Assembly (NCBI RefSeq): GCF_004522215.1
Contig: NZ_SDLR01000004.1
Location: forward strand, 558,001 to 622,000
Direction of reading: 5' to 3'
DNA from: Ammoniphilus sp. YIM 78166
GTDB taxonomy: Bacteria; Bacillota; Bacilli; Aneurinibacillales; RAOX-1
DNA length: 64,000 bases
In this document: in pieces, positions 35,941-45,081 of the stretch
How the letters are laid out: every line of letters begins with the position of its first letter
Position numbering within the stretch: the first letter of the stretch is position 1
The notes under the pieces: generated by a model
The model's input: only the letters and a program-made list of their open reading frames with translations
What the model was told of the DNA's origin: nothing
Databases searched by the model: none
Made by a program: the position numbers and the translations under genes

Positions 35941-37062
35941 ATGGGGAAACCAAAGAGAGTATTACATGTGGTAAGTGCTATGAATCGCGGTGGCGCTGAG
36001 ACGTTATTAATGAATGTTTATAGGAATATAGACAAATCAAAAGTTCAGTTTGATTTTGTTTCTCATAGACCAGAACCAGGTGATTATGATGAAGAGATAT
36101 TAGCTTTAGGCGGAAAAGTATATAGAACGAATAGTTTGGGTAAAGTTGGTTCCATATCCTATATAAAGGGATTACTGAATATCTTATCAAATGAGAAATA
36201 TATAGCTGTCCACGCCCATACAGATTACCAAAGTGGTTTTCCCGTAATTGCGGCTAAGCTAAAAGGGATAAAAAAAAGAGTATGTCATTCTCACAGTAAT
36301 AGTTGGGATAGAGGGTTTGCGTTTAAGGAGAAAATCACGCTAACCTTTTTACGAACACTTATTAAATGCTTTGCGACGGACTATTGTGCATGTAGCCTAG
36401 AAGCGGCACGGTTTCTCTATGGTCGGAAGTTCATTGATCACGGTAAGGTTATTTTACTGAAGAATGGAATTGATGTTAGCCAATTTGAGAATACAGGGAA
36501 CAACTGGAGCCTAAGGGACGAAATCAATTTACCGAATAAAGTGAAAATTATTGGACACGTGGGTACATTCTCGGCATCTAAGAACCATCAATTTATATTA
36601 AAGGTCCTCCGAGAAAAATTAACCAAAGATGAGCATTTCGTAGTTGTATTAGTAGGCGAGGGGCCGTTGAGGCAAGACATTGAGAAGGAAGCTGAAAAAA
36701 TGGGTGTATCCAACCATATCAGATTTTTAGGAGTCCGAACGGATATCCCTAGATTAATGAAAGAGTTTGATGTTTTTTTATTCCCCTCTATTTTTGAGGG
36801 TTTTGGAATTGTAACATTAGAGGCACAATGTGCTGGAACGCCTTGTGTGGTTTCGGATGCAGTTCCTAAAAGTACAGATATGGATTTAGGATTAATGTCT
36901 TTTGTCAGTCTTAACGACAGTATCGATAAGTGGTCAAAAGAAATTGATAGAGCAATTTCACTAGAAGAACTTGAAGAAAGAAAAATCATTCATCGTATTA
37001 CAGAATCTGGTTTTGATATAAGAAGGAATGTGGATCACTGGTTAGCGTTATATGAACATTGA
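35941..37062 (+). CDS. GT4-family glycosyltransferase (EpsF-like, copy 2)
   Basis: 373 residues. N-terminus RVLHVVSAMNRGGAETLLMN and C-terminal FLFPSIFEGFGIVTLEAQCAGTPCVV, with clear paralogy to the gene at 32820. Differences in the donor loop (FGIVTLE versus LPVTLVE) suggest a different sugar or acceptor. Ribosome binding site GGGGGTAGGAG. A strong hairpin follows the stop. Confidence 0.88.
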   Translation: MGKPKRVLHVVSAMNRGGAETLLMNVYRNIDKSKVQFDFVSHRPEPGDYDEEILALGGKVYRTNSLGKVGSISYIKGLLNILSNEKYIAVHAHTDYQSGFPVIAAKLKGIKKRVCHSHSNSWDRGFAFKEKITLTFLRTLIKCFATDYCACSLEAARFLYGRKFIDHGKVILLKNGIDVSQFENTGNNWSLRDEINLPNKVKIIGHVGTFSASKNHQFILKVLREKLTKDEHFVVVLVGEGPLRQDIEKEAEKMGVSNHIRFLGVRTDIPRLMKEFDVFLFPSIFEGFGIVTLEAQCAGTPCVVSDAVPKSTDMDLGLMSFVSLNDSIDKWSKEIDRAISLEELEERKIIHRITESGFDIRRNVDHWLALYEH

Positions 37063-37080
37063 TTTAAAATAGAAGCCTTT

Positions 37081-37123
37081 TATAAAACCTCCCACGAATG
37101 TTGGATTCGTGGGAGGTTTTATA
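37081..37123 (+). terminator. Strong internal terminator-like hairpin in the EPS operon
   Basis: 19-bp perfect inverted repeat (37081-37099 and 37105-37123) with a GTTGG loop and TTTTATA on the 3' side. It would stop most transcripts unless antitermination acts, which fits an EAR-like element upstream. Genes continue in the same direction only 28 bases later. Confidence 0.8.
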
Positions 37124-37150
37124 TATTAAAAGGACATGGTGAGGTAGCTA

Positions 37151-38353
37151 ATGATGAAAAAAAAAATCTTATTATCCTCTTTTGATATGGCCATAGGCGG
37201 TGTAGAACGAAGTTTAATTGGGCTGCTCAGCCAAATCGATTACGATAAATATGATGTGGACTTAATGCTATTCAAGCATGAAGGGGAATTCTTACCCCTA
37301 TTACCGCAAGGGCCTACCTTATTACCGGAAATACCTACCTATACTACATTTAGAATGCCGATTCTTCAAACTCTTAGGGAAGGACACCTTCCCATTGCTC
37401 TCACTAGACTTCTAGCAAGATATTTAGGCTCATGTCATGGGTTATTAAAACGGTGCGATGAGCCTGGTTATTTGGCTATTCAATATGGGTGGGCACTATC
37501 TAAACCATATCTACCTCAGTTGAACCATACTAAATATGATTTAGCAATAAGCTTTCTATGGCCTCATTATTTTGTTGGTCACAAGGTTCAAGCAAAAAGA
37601 AAGGTAGGTTGGATACACACGGATTATTCCAAAATAGCGATTAACAAGAGTGTAGATAAAAAAATGTGGGATAATTTGGATAAAATTATTGCTGTATCAG
37701 AGGAGTGTAAAAATTCTTTCTTAAAAATGTTCCCGGAATATTCTGAAAACACGTTAGTCATTGAAAATATCCTATCTCCAAATTTTGTATGGGGACAGAG
37801 TAATCAAGATATTAGTCCAGAAATGCCCGAAACACCTGGGAGAACAAAGTTGTTGACGGTTGGTCGTCTTACCTTTGCGAAAGGTATGGATGATGCCGTG
37901 CGTGCTTGTCGAAGGTTATTGGATATCGGACTTGATATCGAATGGTATGTGGTTGGATATGGACCATTGGAAAGTGAATTGCAAGATTTGATAAAGCAGT
38001 ATGGTGTTAAAGATCGATTTAAGCTACTTGGAAAAAAAACCAATCCATATCCCTATATAAAAGCATGCGATATTTATGTGCAACCTTCAAGGTATGAAGG
38101 AAAGGCAGTAACCGTCCGCGAGGCACAAATACTTGCTAAACCTGTATTGATTACTAATTTTCCTACGGCCAAAAGTCAAGTTCGCGATGGAATCGATGGC
38201 TTGATAACGGGTATGGGCGTAGAGGGTATTGTAAGTGGGCTGCAAAAACTAATTGAAGACAAAGAGTTAACTAATAGGCTAATTAGCAATACGATGGCAG
38301 CAGATTACGGAAACAACAGTGAAATTGAGAAGTTATATGCCTTAATTTCCTAA
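37151..38353 (+). CDS. GT4-family glycosyltransferase
   Basis: 400 residues. N-terminus KILLSSFDMAIGGVERSLIGLL and KYDVDLMLFKHEGEF; C-terminal TVGRLTFAKGMDDAVRACRRL and YVQPSRYEGKAVTVREAQILAKPVLIT with the E-x7-E motif. This is a GT-B enzyme resembling transferases of teichoic-acid and EPS clusters, distinct from the EpsF-like pair. First gene after the internal hairpin; ribosome binding site GGTGAGG. Acceptor unknown. Confidence 0.87.
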   Translation: MMKKKILLSSFDMAIGGVERSLIGLLSQIDYDKYDVDLMLFKHEGEFLPLLPQGPTLLPEIPTYTTFRMPILQTLREGHLPIALTRLLARYLGSCHGLLKRCDEPGYLAIQYGWALSKPYLPQLNHTKYDLAISFLWPHYFVGHKVQAKRKVGWIHTDYSKIAINKSVDKKMWDNLDKIIAVSEECKNSFLKMFPEYSENTLVIENILSPNFVWGQSNQDISPEMPETPGRTKLLTVGRLTFAKGMDDAVRACRRLLDIGLDIEWYVVGYGPLESELQDLIKQYGVKDRFKLLGKKTNPYPYIKACDIYVQPSRYEGKAVTVREAQILAKPVLITNFPTAKSQVRDGIDGLITGMGVEGIVSGLQKLIEDKELTNRLISNTMAADYGNNSEIEKLYALIS

Positions 38354-38381
38354 ACAAGAGATAGTGGGAGGTATAATCTAT

Positions 38382-39353
38382 ATGGATAATGTTTTATTGT
38401 TAGATACATCGGTGGGCTCCCTTAATAAAGGGGACGATATCATTATGAAATGCGTCAAATACCAGCTTTCAAATATAACGAAACACGCATACTTATTAAC
38501 CTTACCGACACATGTTTCACCCTTCCATTGGTACCAAGTAGCAAGGGGTTCCGATCGAGTGAAGATTTATAGTAATGCAAAATACAAATTTGTAGGTGGT
38601 TCAAATCTACTGACAATGGATATGCTAACACACTTTCCGCAGTGGAATATTAATCTATTCAATTATGGACCATTGAAGGAGAGTATACTAGTCGGGGTTG
38701 GGGCAGGAAAAGGAAGTAAGATAAACGCCTATACCAAACTTTTATATAAGAGGGTACTTTCTCATAAATATATACATAGTGTCAGAGATGAAAGAACTAA
38801 AGGGTTTTTAGAGGAAATGGGCTTTAAGGCATTAAATACAGGTTGTGCCACCTTATGGTCTCTTACGCCTGAATTCTGCAAGGAAATTCCAACCAAAAAA
38901 TCTGAGTCCGTTATCTTTACACTTACTCATCATGCTCAAGACATTGAAAAAGATCAGTTATTAATAGACGTTATGAATAGAAGCTATAGAAATATATATT
39001 TTTGGATTCAGGATGCAAAAGATTTAAAGTATTTCAGGGCGTTGAAGAATACGCAAAATATCAAGATCGTTCCTCCGTCTGTAGATGAGTATGAGAGAAT
39101 TCTTAGAACTGATATTGATTATATTGGTACTCGTTTGCACGGAGGTATTTTTGCTATGCGTCATAAAAAGCGTTCCATTATTATTTCAATAGATGAAAGA
39201 GCTCAAGGAATGAGTGAAACCTACAACCTTAATACGATCCATAGGGATGATTTCGATAACCTTGAACAAATGATTCATTCTGAAATCATTACAGATGTGA
39301 ATATGAATTTTGAAACCGTAAATCAGTGGCTAAGTCAATTTGAGTTTGAGTGA
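38382..39353 (+). CDS. Polysaccharide pyruvyl transferase family protein
   Basis: 323 residues. Begins NVLLLDTSVGSLNKGDDIIM, the N-terminal phosphoenolpyruvate-type Rossmann motif of the PS_pyruv_trans family (CsaB, EpsI, EpsO). The C-terminal half has DYIGTRLHGGIFAMRHKKRSIIISIDERA, the conserved R-L-H-G motif. It likely adds a pyruvyl ketal to an EPS sugar, giving negative charge. ATG 38382 chosen with GGGAGG 10 bases upstream; an upstream GTG is less likely. Confidence 0.85.
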   Translation: MDNVLLLDTSVGSLNKGDDIIMKCVKYQLSNITKHAYLLTLPTHVSPFHWYQVARGSDRVKIYSNAKYKFVGGSNLLTMDMLTHFPQWNINLFNYGPLKESILVGVGAGKGSKINAYTKLLYKRVLSHKYIHSVRDERTKGFLEEMGFKALNTGCATLWSLTPEFCKEIPTKKSESVIFTLTHHAQDIEKDQLLIDVMNRSYRNIYFWIQDAKDLKYFRALKNTQNIKIVPPSVDEYERILRTDIDYIGTRLHGGIFAMRHKKRSIIISIDERAQGMSETYNLNTIHRDDFDNLEQMIHSEIITDVNMNFETVNQWLSQFEFE

Positions 39354-39382
39354 AATCGATATGAATGGGGAGGACAATTTTT

Positions 39383-40654
39383 ATGAATCATATTGTGCTT
39401 GATAAAATGGTTGTAAAAGATAACAGGGTGGATTATTTTTTTAGTGTAAGTAAGAATCTTCAAAAATACTTCAAGCCAGCGAATCATTTGTTTCTCCAAT
39501 ATAATTATGATATTTCGGATCTACCCCCAAGCATATTGGCTATTCCCTTTGTGGCTAATGTTGTCCCGCTTATATGGATTACTGATTCAACTTTACAAAT
39601 TAGGGACTTGGATCAATCGTTTTATGAATGTCTTGGTAAGATAAGAGATGCCTATCAAGCTATGTTCCCAAATGTTACTTTCGAGGGAAGAATAGCCGTT
39701 GATACTGTTGTTAATAACTCCTATACTCCTGAGCTAGAAGCTGCTTCCTTGTTTAGCGGAGGTCTGGATGCACTTACTACTTTTATAAGAATTAGAGACA
39801 AAAAACCAATATTAATTACGGAATATGGATGGCATGAGGAGGAGATAGAACATAGTGATGTTTGGGAAGCGGATAAAGCAAATGCCATAAACTTTGCAGG
39901 TGTTCATGGATTAAAAAATATTCTTATACAGTCTAACTATGGAACATTTATTAATGCTGGAAGAACCATTGATTATGACTTTAATAAACGATTAGGTGAT
40001 TCTTGGTGGCATGGGTTACATCACGGCTTGGCCATAATATCAGCAGCGATCCCTCTAGCTTTTAAGCTGAAGATAGAATGTATTTATATAGCCAGCTCCA
40101 ATTCTCCTCTATACCAGGTGCCATGTGCATCTGATCCTACAATTGATAATGAAATAAGATATGGATCAGGAAGAGTTTTCCATGACGCATATGAGCTATC
40201 CAGACAGAACAAGGTCAAGGTTGTTGTTGATTATTATTCCGGGGTAAAACAACCTGCAAATATACGAGTGTGCTTTAAAAAAGAAGAAAATTGCTGTAAA
40301 TGTGAAAAATGCTTAAGAACGATTATGGGAATTGTTGCTGAGGGGCATAATCCTGCTGATTATGGTTTTTATATCCCTCATAATCTTACGCAGCATATTA
40401 TAGCATCTTTAAATGATGAAGTTAAATTTTTTACTAATACGTTTATCATTATTTATTGGAATATTATCCAAAATAGAATGAAAGAAAACTACGATAATAT
40501 CCAACTTAGGGAATTAGCAGACTGGTTTCTAGACTATGACTTTGTAGCCCAGCGCAGGAGAGCTTTATTGATTTATAGAGTAACCAAATTCTATCCTATA
40601 TTAAAAAGAAAGATTAATACGCAGCTAACCCGGATTTTTGAGCAGAGTAATTAA
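39383..40654 (+). CDS. PP-loop ATP-pyrophosphatase-like protein in the EPS operon
   Basis: 423 residues. A PP-loop SLFSGGLDALTTF lies near residue 125, as in N-type ATP pyrophosphatases (QueC, asparagine and NAD synthetases). A Cys cluster CCKCEKCLRTIMG occurs near residue 305 and may bind zinc, as in QueC-like enzymes. Conserved-looking SWWHGLHHGLAIISAA lies between. Such enzymes adenylate a substrate, often a carboxylate, and add nitrogen or sulfur. In this operon it might amidate or modify a sugar acid, but no function is established. ATG behind GGGGAGG. Confidence 0.7.
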   Translation: MNHIVLDKMVVKDNRVDYFFSVSKNLQKYFKPANHLFLQYNYDISDLPPSILAIPFVANVVPLIWITDSTLQIRDLDQSFYECLGKIRDAYQAMFPNVTFEGRIAVDTVVNNSYTPELEAASLFSGGLDALTTFIRIRDKKPILITEYGWHEEEIEHSDVWEADKANAINFAGVHGLKNILIQSNYGTFINAGRTIDYDFNKRLGDSWWHGLHHGLAIISAAIPLAFKLKIECIYIASSNSPLYQVPCASDPTIDNEIRYGSGRVFHDAYELSRQNKVKVVVDYYSGVKQPANIRVCFKKEENCCKCEKCLRTIMGIVAEGHNPADYGFYIPHNLTQHIIASLNDEVKFFTNTFIIIYWNIIQNRMKENYDNIQLRELADWFLDYDFVAQRRRALLIYRVTKFYPILKRKINTQLTRIFEQSN

Positions 40655-40668
40655 AGAGAAGGCTTATT

Positions 40669-42216
40669 ATGAGAATCCAAAACTCCTTGAAGAATATCTT
40701 CTTTGGTCTATCAGGACAATTCATCAGTATTTTAATGGGCTTTATCGTTAGAACCATTTTTATCTATACGCTAGGTATAGAATACTTAGGTGTGGAAGGG
40801 CTTTTTACGAGTATCTTAATGATGTTATCATTAGCTAACTTAGGCTTTGATACGGCAATGATCTATAGTTTATATAAGCCCTTAGCCGAAAAGGATACCT
40901 ATAGGATCCAGGCACTAATGAATTTATATAGAAGGGCGTATAGACTAATCGGCGTTATTGTTTTATTAATAGGATTGTCCATACTGCCGTTTCTTCCATA
41001 CCTAATAAATGGTGAGACTACAATAGATCATATTCATGTGATCTACCTACTGTTTCTAGTCAATTCAGTCTCATCCTACTATTTTATTTATAAGCAAGCG
41101 ATTATTATTGCTGATCAGCGTAATCATATAATATCAAAAATACACAGTGTGTTTATCATTTCATCAAATATACTGCAGATTATGTTATTGCTAGGTACAG
41201 GTAATTATATTGTCGTGCTTGCAGCTCAGATTATCTTTCGAATATCTGAAAATGTATATATTGCAAAGAGGGCCGATAAATTATACCCATACCTAAAGGT
41301 AAAGAATGATGCAGCTTTATCTAAAGATGAGAAAAAGCTATTCTTTGAAAATTTATATGCCCTCCTGTTATACAGGATCAGCGGTATTGTAATAAATGGA
41401 ACGGACAATATCGTCATCTCGATATTTATTGGGGTAACAGCAGTTGGGATGTATTCTAATTACCTCTTAATCATGACAACACTGACTACCTTCATAGGAT
41501 ATATCTTTTATTCCATTACGGCGAGTGTTGGAAACTTGCACGTAAAAGAAAACGCAGAAAAGAAATACTTCATTTTCCGAGTCCTCTACTTCGCCAATTT
41601 CTGGATATATGGATTTTGTGCGGTTTGTTTATGGAATTTGCTTAACCCGGTCATCATGCTGTGGATTGGTGAGCAATTTGTATTTAGTCAATTTATCGTA
41701 TTTTCGATAGTCCTGAATTTCTTTAGTGCAGGTATGCAAACCGCTTCTACTACATTTAGAGATACAACGGGCTTATTTAAGAAAGGCAAATATAGACCCA
41801 TCATAGCTGCCTTCATCAATATTGGCGTTTCCATCATACTTGTAAATAAAATAGGCATAGCGGGAGTGTTCCTGGGTACAGTGATTAGCAGACTTTGTAC
41901 CTATTTCTGGTACGACCCTTACGTGGTATTCAAATATGTATTTCAAAAATCAGTCAAGGTCTACTTTGTTAGATATGCCTGGTCAGTGCTTATCGTTTTT
42001 ATTGCTGCAGTATTGACCGATACGCTGGCCGGCATCTTTAATGAAAATATGCTTATCAATATAGGGATTCGCACAGTTTTATGTCTTACCATCCCTAATA
42101 TCCTGTTTTTTATTATCTTTAGAAAATCCGAGGAGTTTAAGTACTTATGGAATATAGTAAGCTCACTAACTAGCAATATTCCATCAAAGCTACTAAAGAA
42201 AGCCTATCATGCTTAA
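40669..42216 (+). CDS. EPS repeat-unit flippase (Wzx/MATE-like)
   Basis: 515 residues with about 12-14 transmembrane helices. N-terminus NSLKNIFFGLSGQFISILMGFIVRTIFIYTLG is the polysaccharide-biosynthesis (PST) transporter signature. It should flip the undecaprenyl-PP oligosaccharide to the outer face for the EpsG-like polymerase. Ribosome binding site AGAGAAGG. Position after the glycosyltransferases is usual for Wzx. Confidence 0.88.
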   Translation: MRIQNSLKNIFFGLSGQFISILMGFIVRTIFIYTLGIEYLGVEGLFTSILMMLSLANLGFDTAMIYSLYKPLAEKDTYRIQALMNLYRRAYRLIGVIVLLIGLSILPFLPYLINGETTIDHIHVIYLLFLVNSVSSYYFIYKQAIIIADQRNHIISKIHSVFIISSNILQIMLLLGTGNYIVVLAAQIIFRISENVYIAKRADKLYPYLKVKNDAALSKDEKKLFFENLYALLLYRISGIVINGTDNIVISIFIGVTAVGMYSNYLLIMTTLTTFIGYIFYSITASVGNLHVKENAEKKYFIFRVLYFANFWIYGFCAVCLWNLLNPVIMLWIGEQFVFSQFIVFSIVLNFFSAGMQTASTTFRDTTGLFKKGKYRPIIAAFINIGVSIILVNKIGIAGVFLGTVISRLCTYFWYDPYVVFKYVFQKSVKVYFVRYAWSVLIVFIAAVLTDTLAGIFNENMLINIGIRTVLCLTIPNILFFIIFRKSEEFKYLWNIVSSLTSNIPSKLLKKAYHA

Positions 42217-42257
42217 TTGCTTATGTGAACATGCATCTAACTAGGAGGGAAAGGGTT

Positions 42258-43304
42258 ATGAAAATCTTGGTGACGGGTGGGGCTGGTTATATTGGAACCC
42301 ATACCTGTGTTAAATTGTTAAATGCGGGTTATGATATCGTAGTGGTAGATAATTTTTTAAATAGCAAACCTGAAGCTTTAAACCGTGTCCAGGAAATTAC
42401 GGGAAAAGGCTTTACATTCTATCAGGCAGATTTATTAGACCGAAATGCAATAGATCGGATATTCTCGGAAAATCCCATTACCGCGGTTATACATTTTGCC
42501 GGTCTCAAAGCGGTTGGTGAGTCCGTATCATTACCGCTCTGGTATTACTATAACAACATTACAGGTACAATTAGATTGTGTGAAGTTATGAAAAGCTATG
42601 GTGTTAAAAAGATCGTATTTAGTTCATCAGCTACGGTATACGGAATGCCGGAACAAGTGCCAATATCTGAAGATAGTATGCTTAGAGCAATGAATCCATA
42701 TGGACGAACCAAACAGATGATCGAGGAAATCCTCAAAGATCTGTATGTATCTGACCATCAGTGGAGCGTTGCTCTTTTGCGTTATTTCAATCCCGCTGGA
42801 GCACACCCTAGTGGTCGTATAGGGGAGGACCCCAATGGTACTCCTAATAATTTGCTTCCTTATATCGCTCAGGTAGCAGTTGGAAAGCTAGGGAAGCTGA
42901 GAGTCTTCGGTGATGACTATCCAACTAAGGACGGTACAGGCATTAGAGATTATATACATGTAATGGATCTAGCAGCGGGGCATTTGAGTGCCCTTAAAAA
43001 AGTTATGGAAACAACCGGTGTAGAAGCGTTCAATTTGGGGACTGGGCAAGGAATTAGTGTATTGGAAATGGTTACTGTTTTTGAGAAAGTTTCCGGTAGA
43101 AAAATCCCTTATACCATTACGCATCGCCGTCCAGGGGATATAGGTGTCTGTTATGCTGACCCCACGAAAGCAAAACAACAATTAGGCTGGATTGCCACGA
43201 AAGGTATAGAAGAGATGTGTCATGATGCTTGGCGTTGGCAATTGAATAATCCCTGCGGGTATGAAGAGGATGCGATGGTCAACAGCTTAGGAAGTATAGG
43301 ATGA
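42258..43304 (+). CDS. galE: UDP-glucose 4-epimerase
   Basis: 348 residues, SDR fold. NAD motif ILVTGGAGYIGTHTCVKLL, catalytic FSSSATVYG and YGRTKQMIE, and RYFNPAGAHPSGRIGEDPNGTPNNLLPYI, all diagnostic of GalE. Interconverts UDP-Glc and UDP-Gal for EPS. Start at ATG 42258 behind AGGAGGGAAAGGG. Confidence 0.93.
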   Translation: MKILVTGGAGYIGTHTCVKLLNAGYDIVVVDNFLNSKPEALNRVQEITGKGFTFYQADLLDRNAIDRIFSENPITAVIHFAGLKAVGESVSLPLWYYYNNITGTIRLCEVMKSYGVKKIVFSSSATVYGMPEQVPISEDSMLRAMNPYGRTKQMIEEILKDLYVSDHQWSVALLRYFNPAGAHPSGRIGEDPNGTPNNLLPYIAQVAVGKLGKLRVFGDDYPTKDGTGIRDYIHVMDLAAGHLSALKKVMETTGVEAFNLGTGQGISVLEMVTVFEKVSGRKIPYTITHRRPGDIGVCYADPTKAKQQLGWIATKGIEEMCHDAWRWQLNNPCGYEEDAMVNSLGSIG

Positions 43305-43339
43305 TAAGAAAAATATAAATAAATGGGGGCAAAGGGAAA

Positions 43340-43492
43340 GTGAGTATCTCAGAGAAATTAACAGGACAACAGTTGCAGGAAATATTGAAGAATATTTATG
43401 AGAAAGCTCAACTATCAGAAACCTTACAAGCAAAAGATATAATCATAGAAATTAAGAAAGATATTATCTCGGTGATTCATTCATCGAAATAG
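43340..43492 (+). CDS. Small helical protein of unknown function in the EPS operon
   Basis: 50 residues starting GTG behind GGGGGCAAAGGGAAA. The sequence is amphipathic and helical (LTGQQLQEILKNIYEKAQLSE, DIIIEIKKDIISVIHSS), with no membrane segment. It lies in a 206-base gap between galE and the sugar-phosphate transferase, co-directional and tightly packed. I do not recognise it. It resembles the 24023 protein only in size and helicity. Confidence 0.5.
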   Translation: MSISEKLTGQQLQEILKNIYEKAQLSETLQAKDIIIEIKKDIISVIHSSK

Positions 43493-43510
43493 GGCTTTAA
43501 GAGGTGAAAA

Positions 43511-44113
43511 ATGAAAAGAGGTCTGGACCTGATTTTAGCATTTTTTTCCCTTATCCTTCTAGGGATAGTAATCGCTGCTACAGCGATCACTATCAGAATA
43601 AAAATTGGGACACCCATTTTCTTCAAGCAGCAACGTCCGGGGATAAATGGTAAACCATTTATTCTTTATAAGTTTCGAACGATGACAGACGAACGGGACG
43701 AAAAGGGTGAGCTTCTGCCTGATCATATTCGTCTTACCAAACTCGGAGGATTTATTCGGAAATATAGTCTAGATGAGCTGCCACAGTTATATAACGTGTT
43801 AAAAGGCGATATGAGTTTCGTAGGACCAAGACCATTGCTAATGGATTACCTGCCATTATACACAGAAGAACAGGCAAAAAGGCATTTCGTAAAGCCAGGC
43901 ATTACGGGGTGGGCACAGGTTAATGGAAGGAATTCTATTACATGGGAGGAAAAATTCAAACTTGATGTTTGGTACGTGGAGAATCGGAGCATTCTATTTG
44001 ATCTGAAAATATTATTGTTAACGGTTAAAAAAGTCATTCGATCGGAAGGGATCAGTAATGCTAATCATGCAACAATGCCAACATTTGAAGGGAGAATAAA
44101 TAATGCAAAATGA
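43511..44113 (+). CDS. Initiating sugar-phosphate transferase (EpsL/PglC-like)
   Basis: 200 residues. One N-terminal hydrophobic re-entrant helix (RGLDLILAFFSLILLGIVIAATAI) and the PglC-type catalytic core: FFKQQRPGINGKPFILYKFRTM, with the Asp-Glu pair in YSLDELPQLYNVLKGDMSFVGPRPLL. This small monotopic class transfers a phospho-sugar, usually di-N-acetylbacillosamine or a 4-amino sugar, to undecaprenyl phosphate. It would use the product of the EpsC-like dehydratase and the aminotransferase at 45809. Stop overlaps the next gene start. Confidence 0.92.
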   Translation: MKRGLDLILAFFSLILLGIVIAATAITIRIKIGTPIFFKQQRPGINGKPFILYKFRTMTDERDEKGELLPDHIRLTKLGGFIRKYSLDELPQLYNVLKGDMSFVGPRPLLMDYLPLYTEEQAKRHFVKPGITGWAQVNGRNSITWEEKFKLDVWYVENRSILFDLKILLLTVKKVIRSEGISNANHATMPTFEGRINNAK

Positions 44114-45080
44114 TGTACTAAACATTCTGTTTACAAGCTCCGGTAGGAGAGTCTCACTCATTCAAGCCTTTAAGGAATTATATGTGGCCTATAACATGAG
44201 GGGAAAGATCGTTACAGCAGATCTAAAAAATACAGCACCGACAGCATTTTTTAGTGATTATCATTACCTTGTTCCCAAAGTAACCGATAAATCCTATTTA
44301 CAGGCACTTATTCATATTTGCAATACGGAAGATATTCATATCATTATTCCTTTAATTGATACAGAATTATTGTTTTTAGCTGAAAACAAGCGATTTTTTG
44401 AAGAGATGGGTGTGAAAGTGTTGGTTTCTGGCAAGGAATTAGTTGAACTGGCTTCAGACAAAACCCAAACCTATCAATTCTTCATGAAAAATCAAATTAC
44501 TACCCCAAAGGTTTTCGTGGATGAAGAATTGACAGATGAAGATCTCCCGTTCCCATTATTAATTAAGCCTCTGGACGGAAGCTCCAGCCAAGGGGTTACC
44601 AAAATCAAATCGAAGAAAGAATTAGAATTCTTTAAAGAATATATTCCGAACGCAATGGTACAGGAATATATTTCGGGTGAAGAATATACAGTGGATGTGA
44701 TGGTGGATTTTGAAGGCAATATTAAAACGATTGTTCCTAGATTACGCATTGAAACGAGAGCAGGTGAAGTAAGTAAAGGGGTGACTAAGAAGGATGAAAT
44801 GATCATAAAAGCAGCAGAAAAAGTGATTCAATCCCTACCTGAACCTGTAGGATGTATCACCCTGCAATGCTTTAAGAAGCCGAACGGGGAAATCGTTTTT
44901 ATTGAAATTAATCCGCGGTTTGGCGGAGGCATTCCGTTATCTATTGAAGCAGGGGCTAAATTCCCTTTATGGACGATTCAAATGTCACGGGGAGAGCGGT
45001 TTTTGGAGCAGGATTTCAGCTGGCGTGAAGACTTAACGATGCTTCGATATGATCATGCCGTATTTACGGAGAAAATGTAA
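44103..45080 (+). CDS. ATP-grasp ligase of the EPS operon
   Basis: 325 residues. N-terminal carbamoyl-phosphate-synthase-like domain (NILFTSSGRRVSLIQAF), ATP-grasp core with PLLIKPLDGSSSQGVTKIKS, VQEYISGEEYTVDVMVDFEG and the metal-binding VFIEINPRFGGGIPLSIEAG. ATP-grasp enzymes join a carboxylate to an amine or thiol through an acyl phosphate. Its neighbours are a HAD enzyme and a sugar aminotransferase, so attaching an amino acid or acid to a 4-amino sugar is plausible. No EpsM-like acetyltransferase is present to acetylate that amine. Confidence 0.82.
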   Translation: MQNDVLNILFTSSGRRVSLIQAFKELYVAYNMRGKIVTADLKNTAPTAFFSDYHYLVPKVTDKSYLQALIHICNTEDIHIIIPLIDTELLFLAENKRFFEEMGVKVLVSGKELVELASDKTQTYQFFMKNQITTPKVFVDEELTDEDLPFPLLIKPLDGSSSQGVTKIKSKKELEFFKEYIPNAMVQEYISGEEYTVDVMVDFEGNIKTIVPRLRIETRAGEVSKGVTKKDEMIIKAAEKVIQSLPEPVGCITLQCFKKPNGEIVFIEINPRFGGGIPLSIEAGAKFPLWTIQMSRGERFLEQDFSWREDLTMLRYDHAVFTEKM

Positions 45081-45081
45081 C

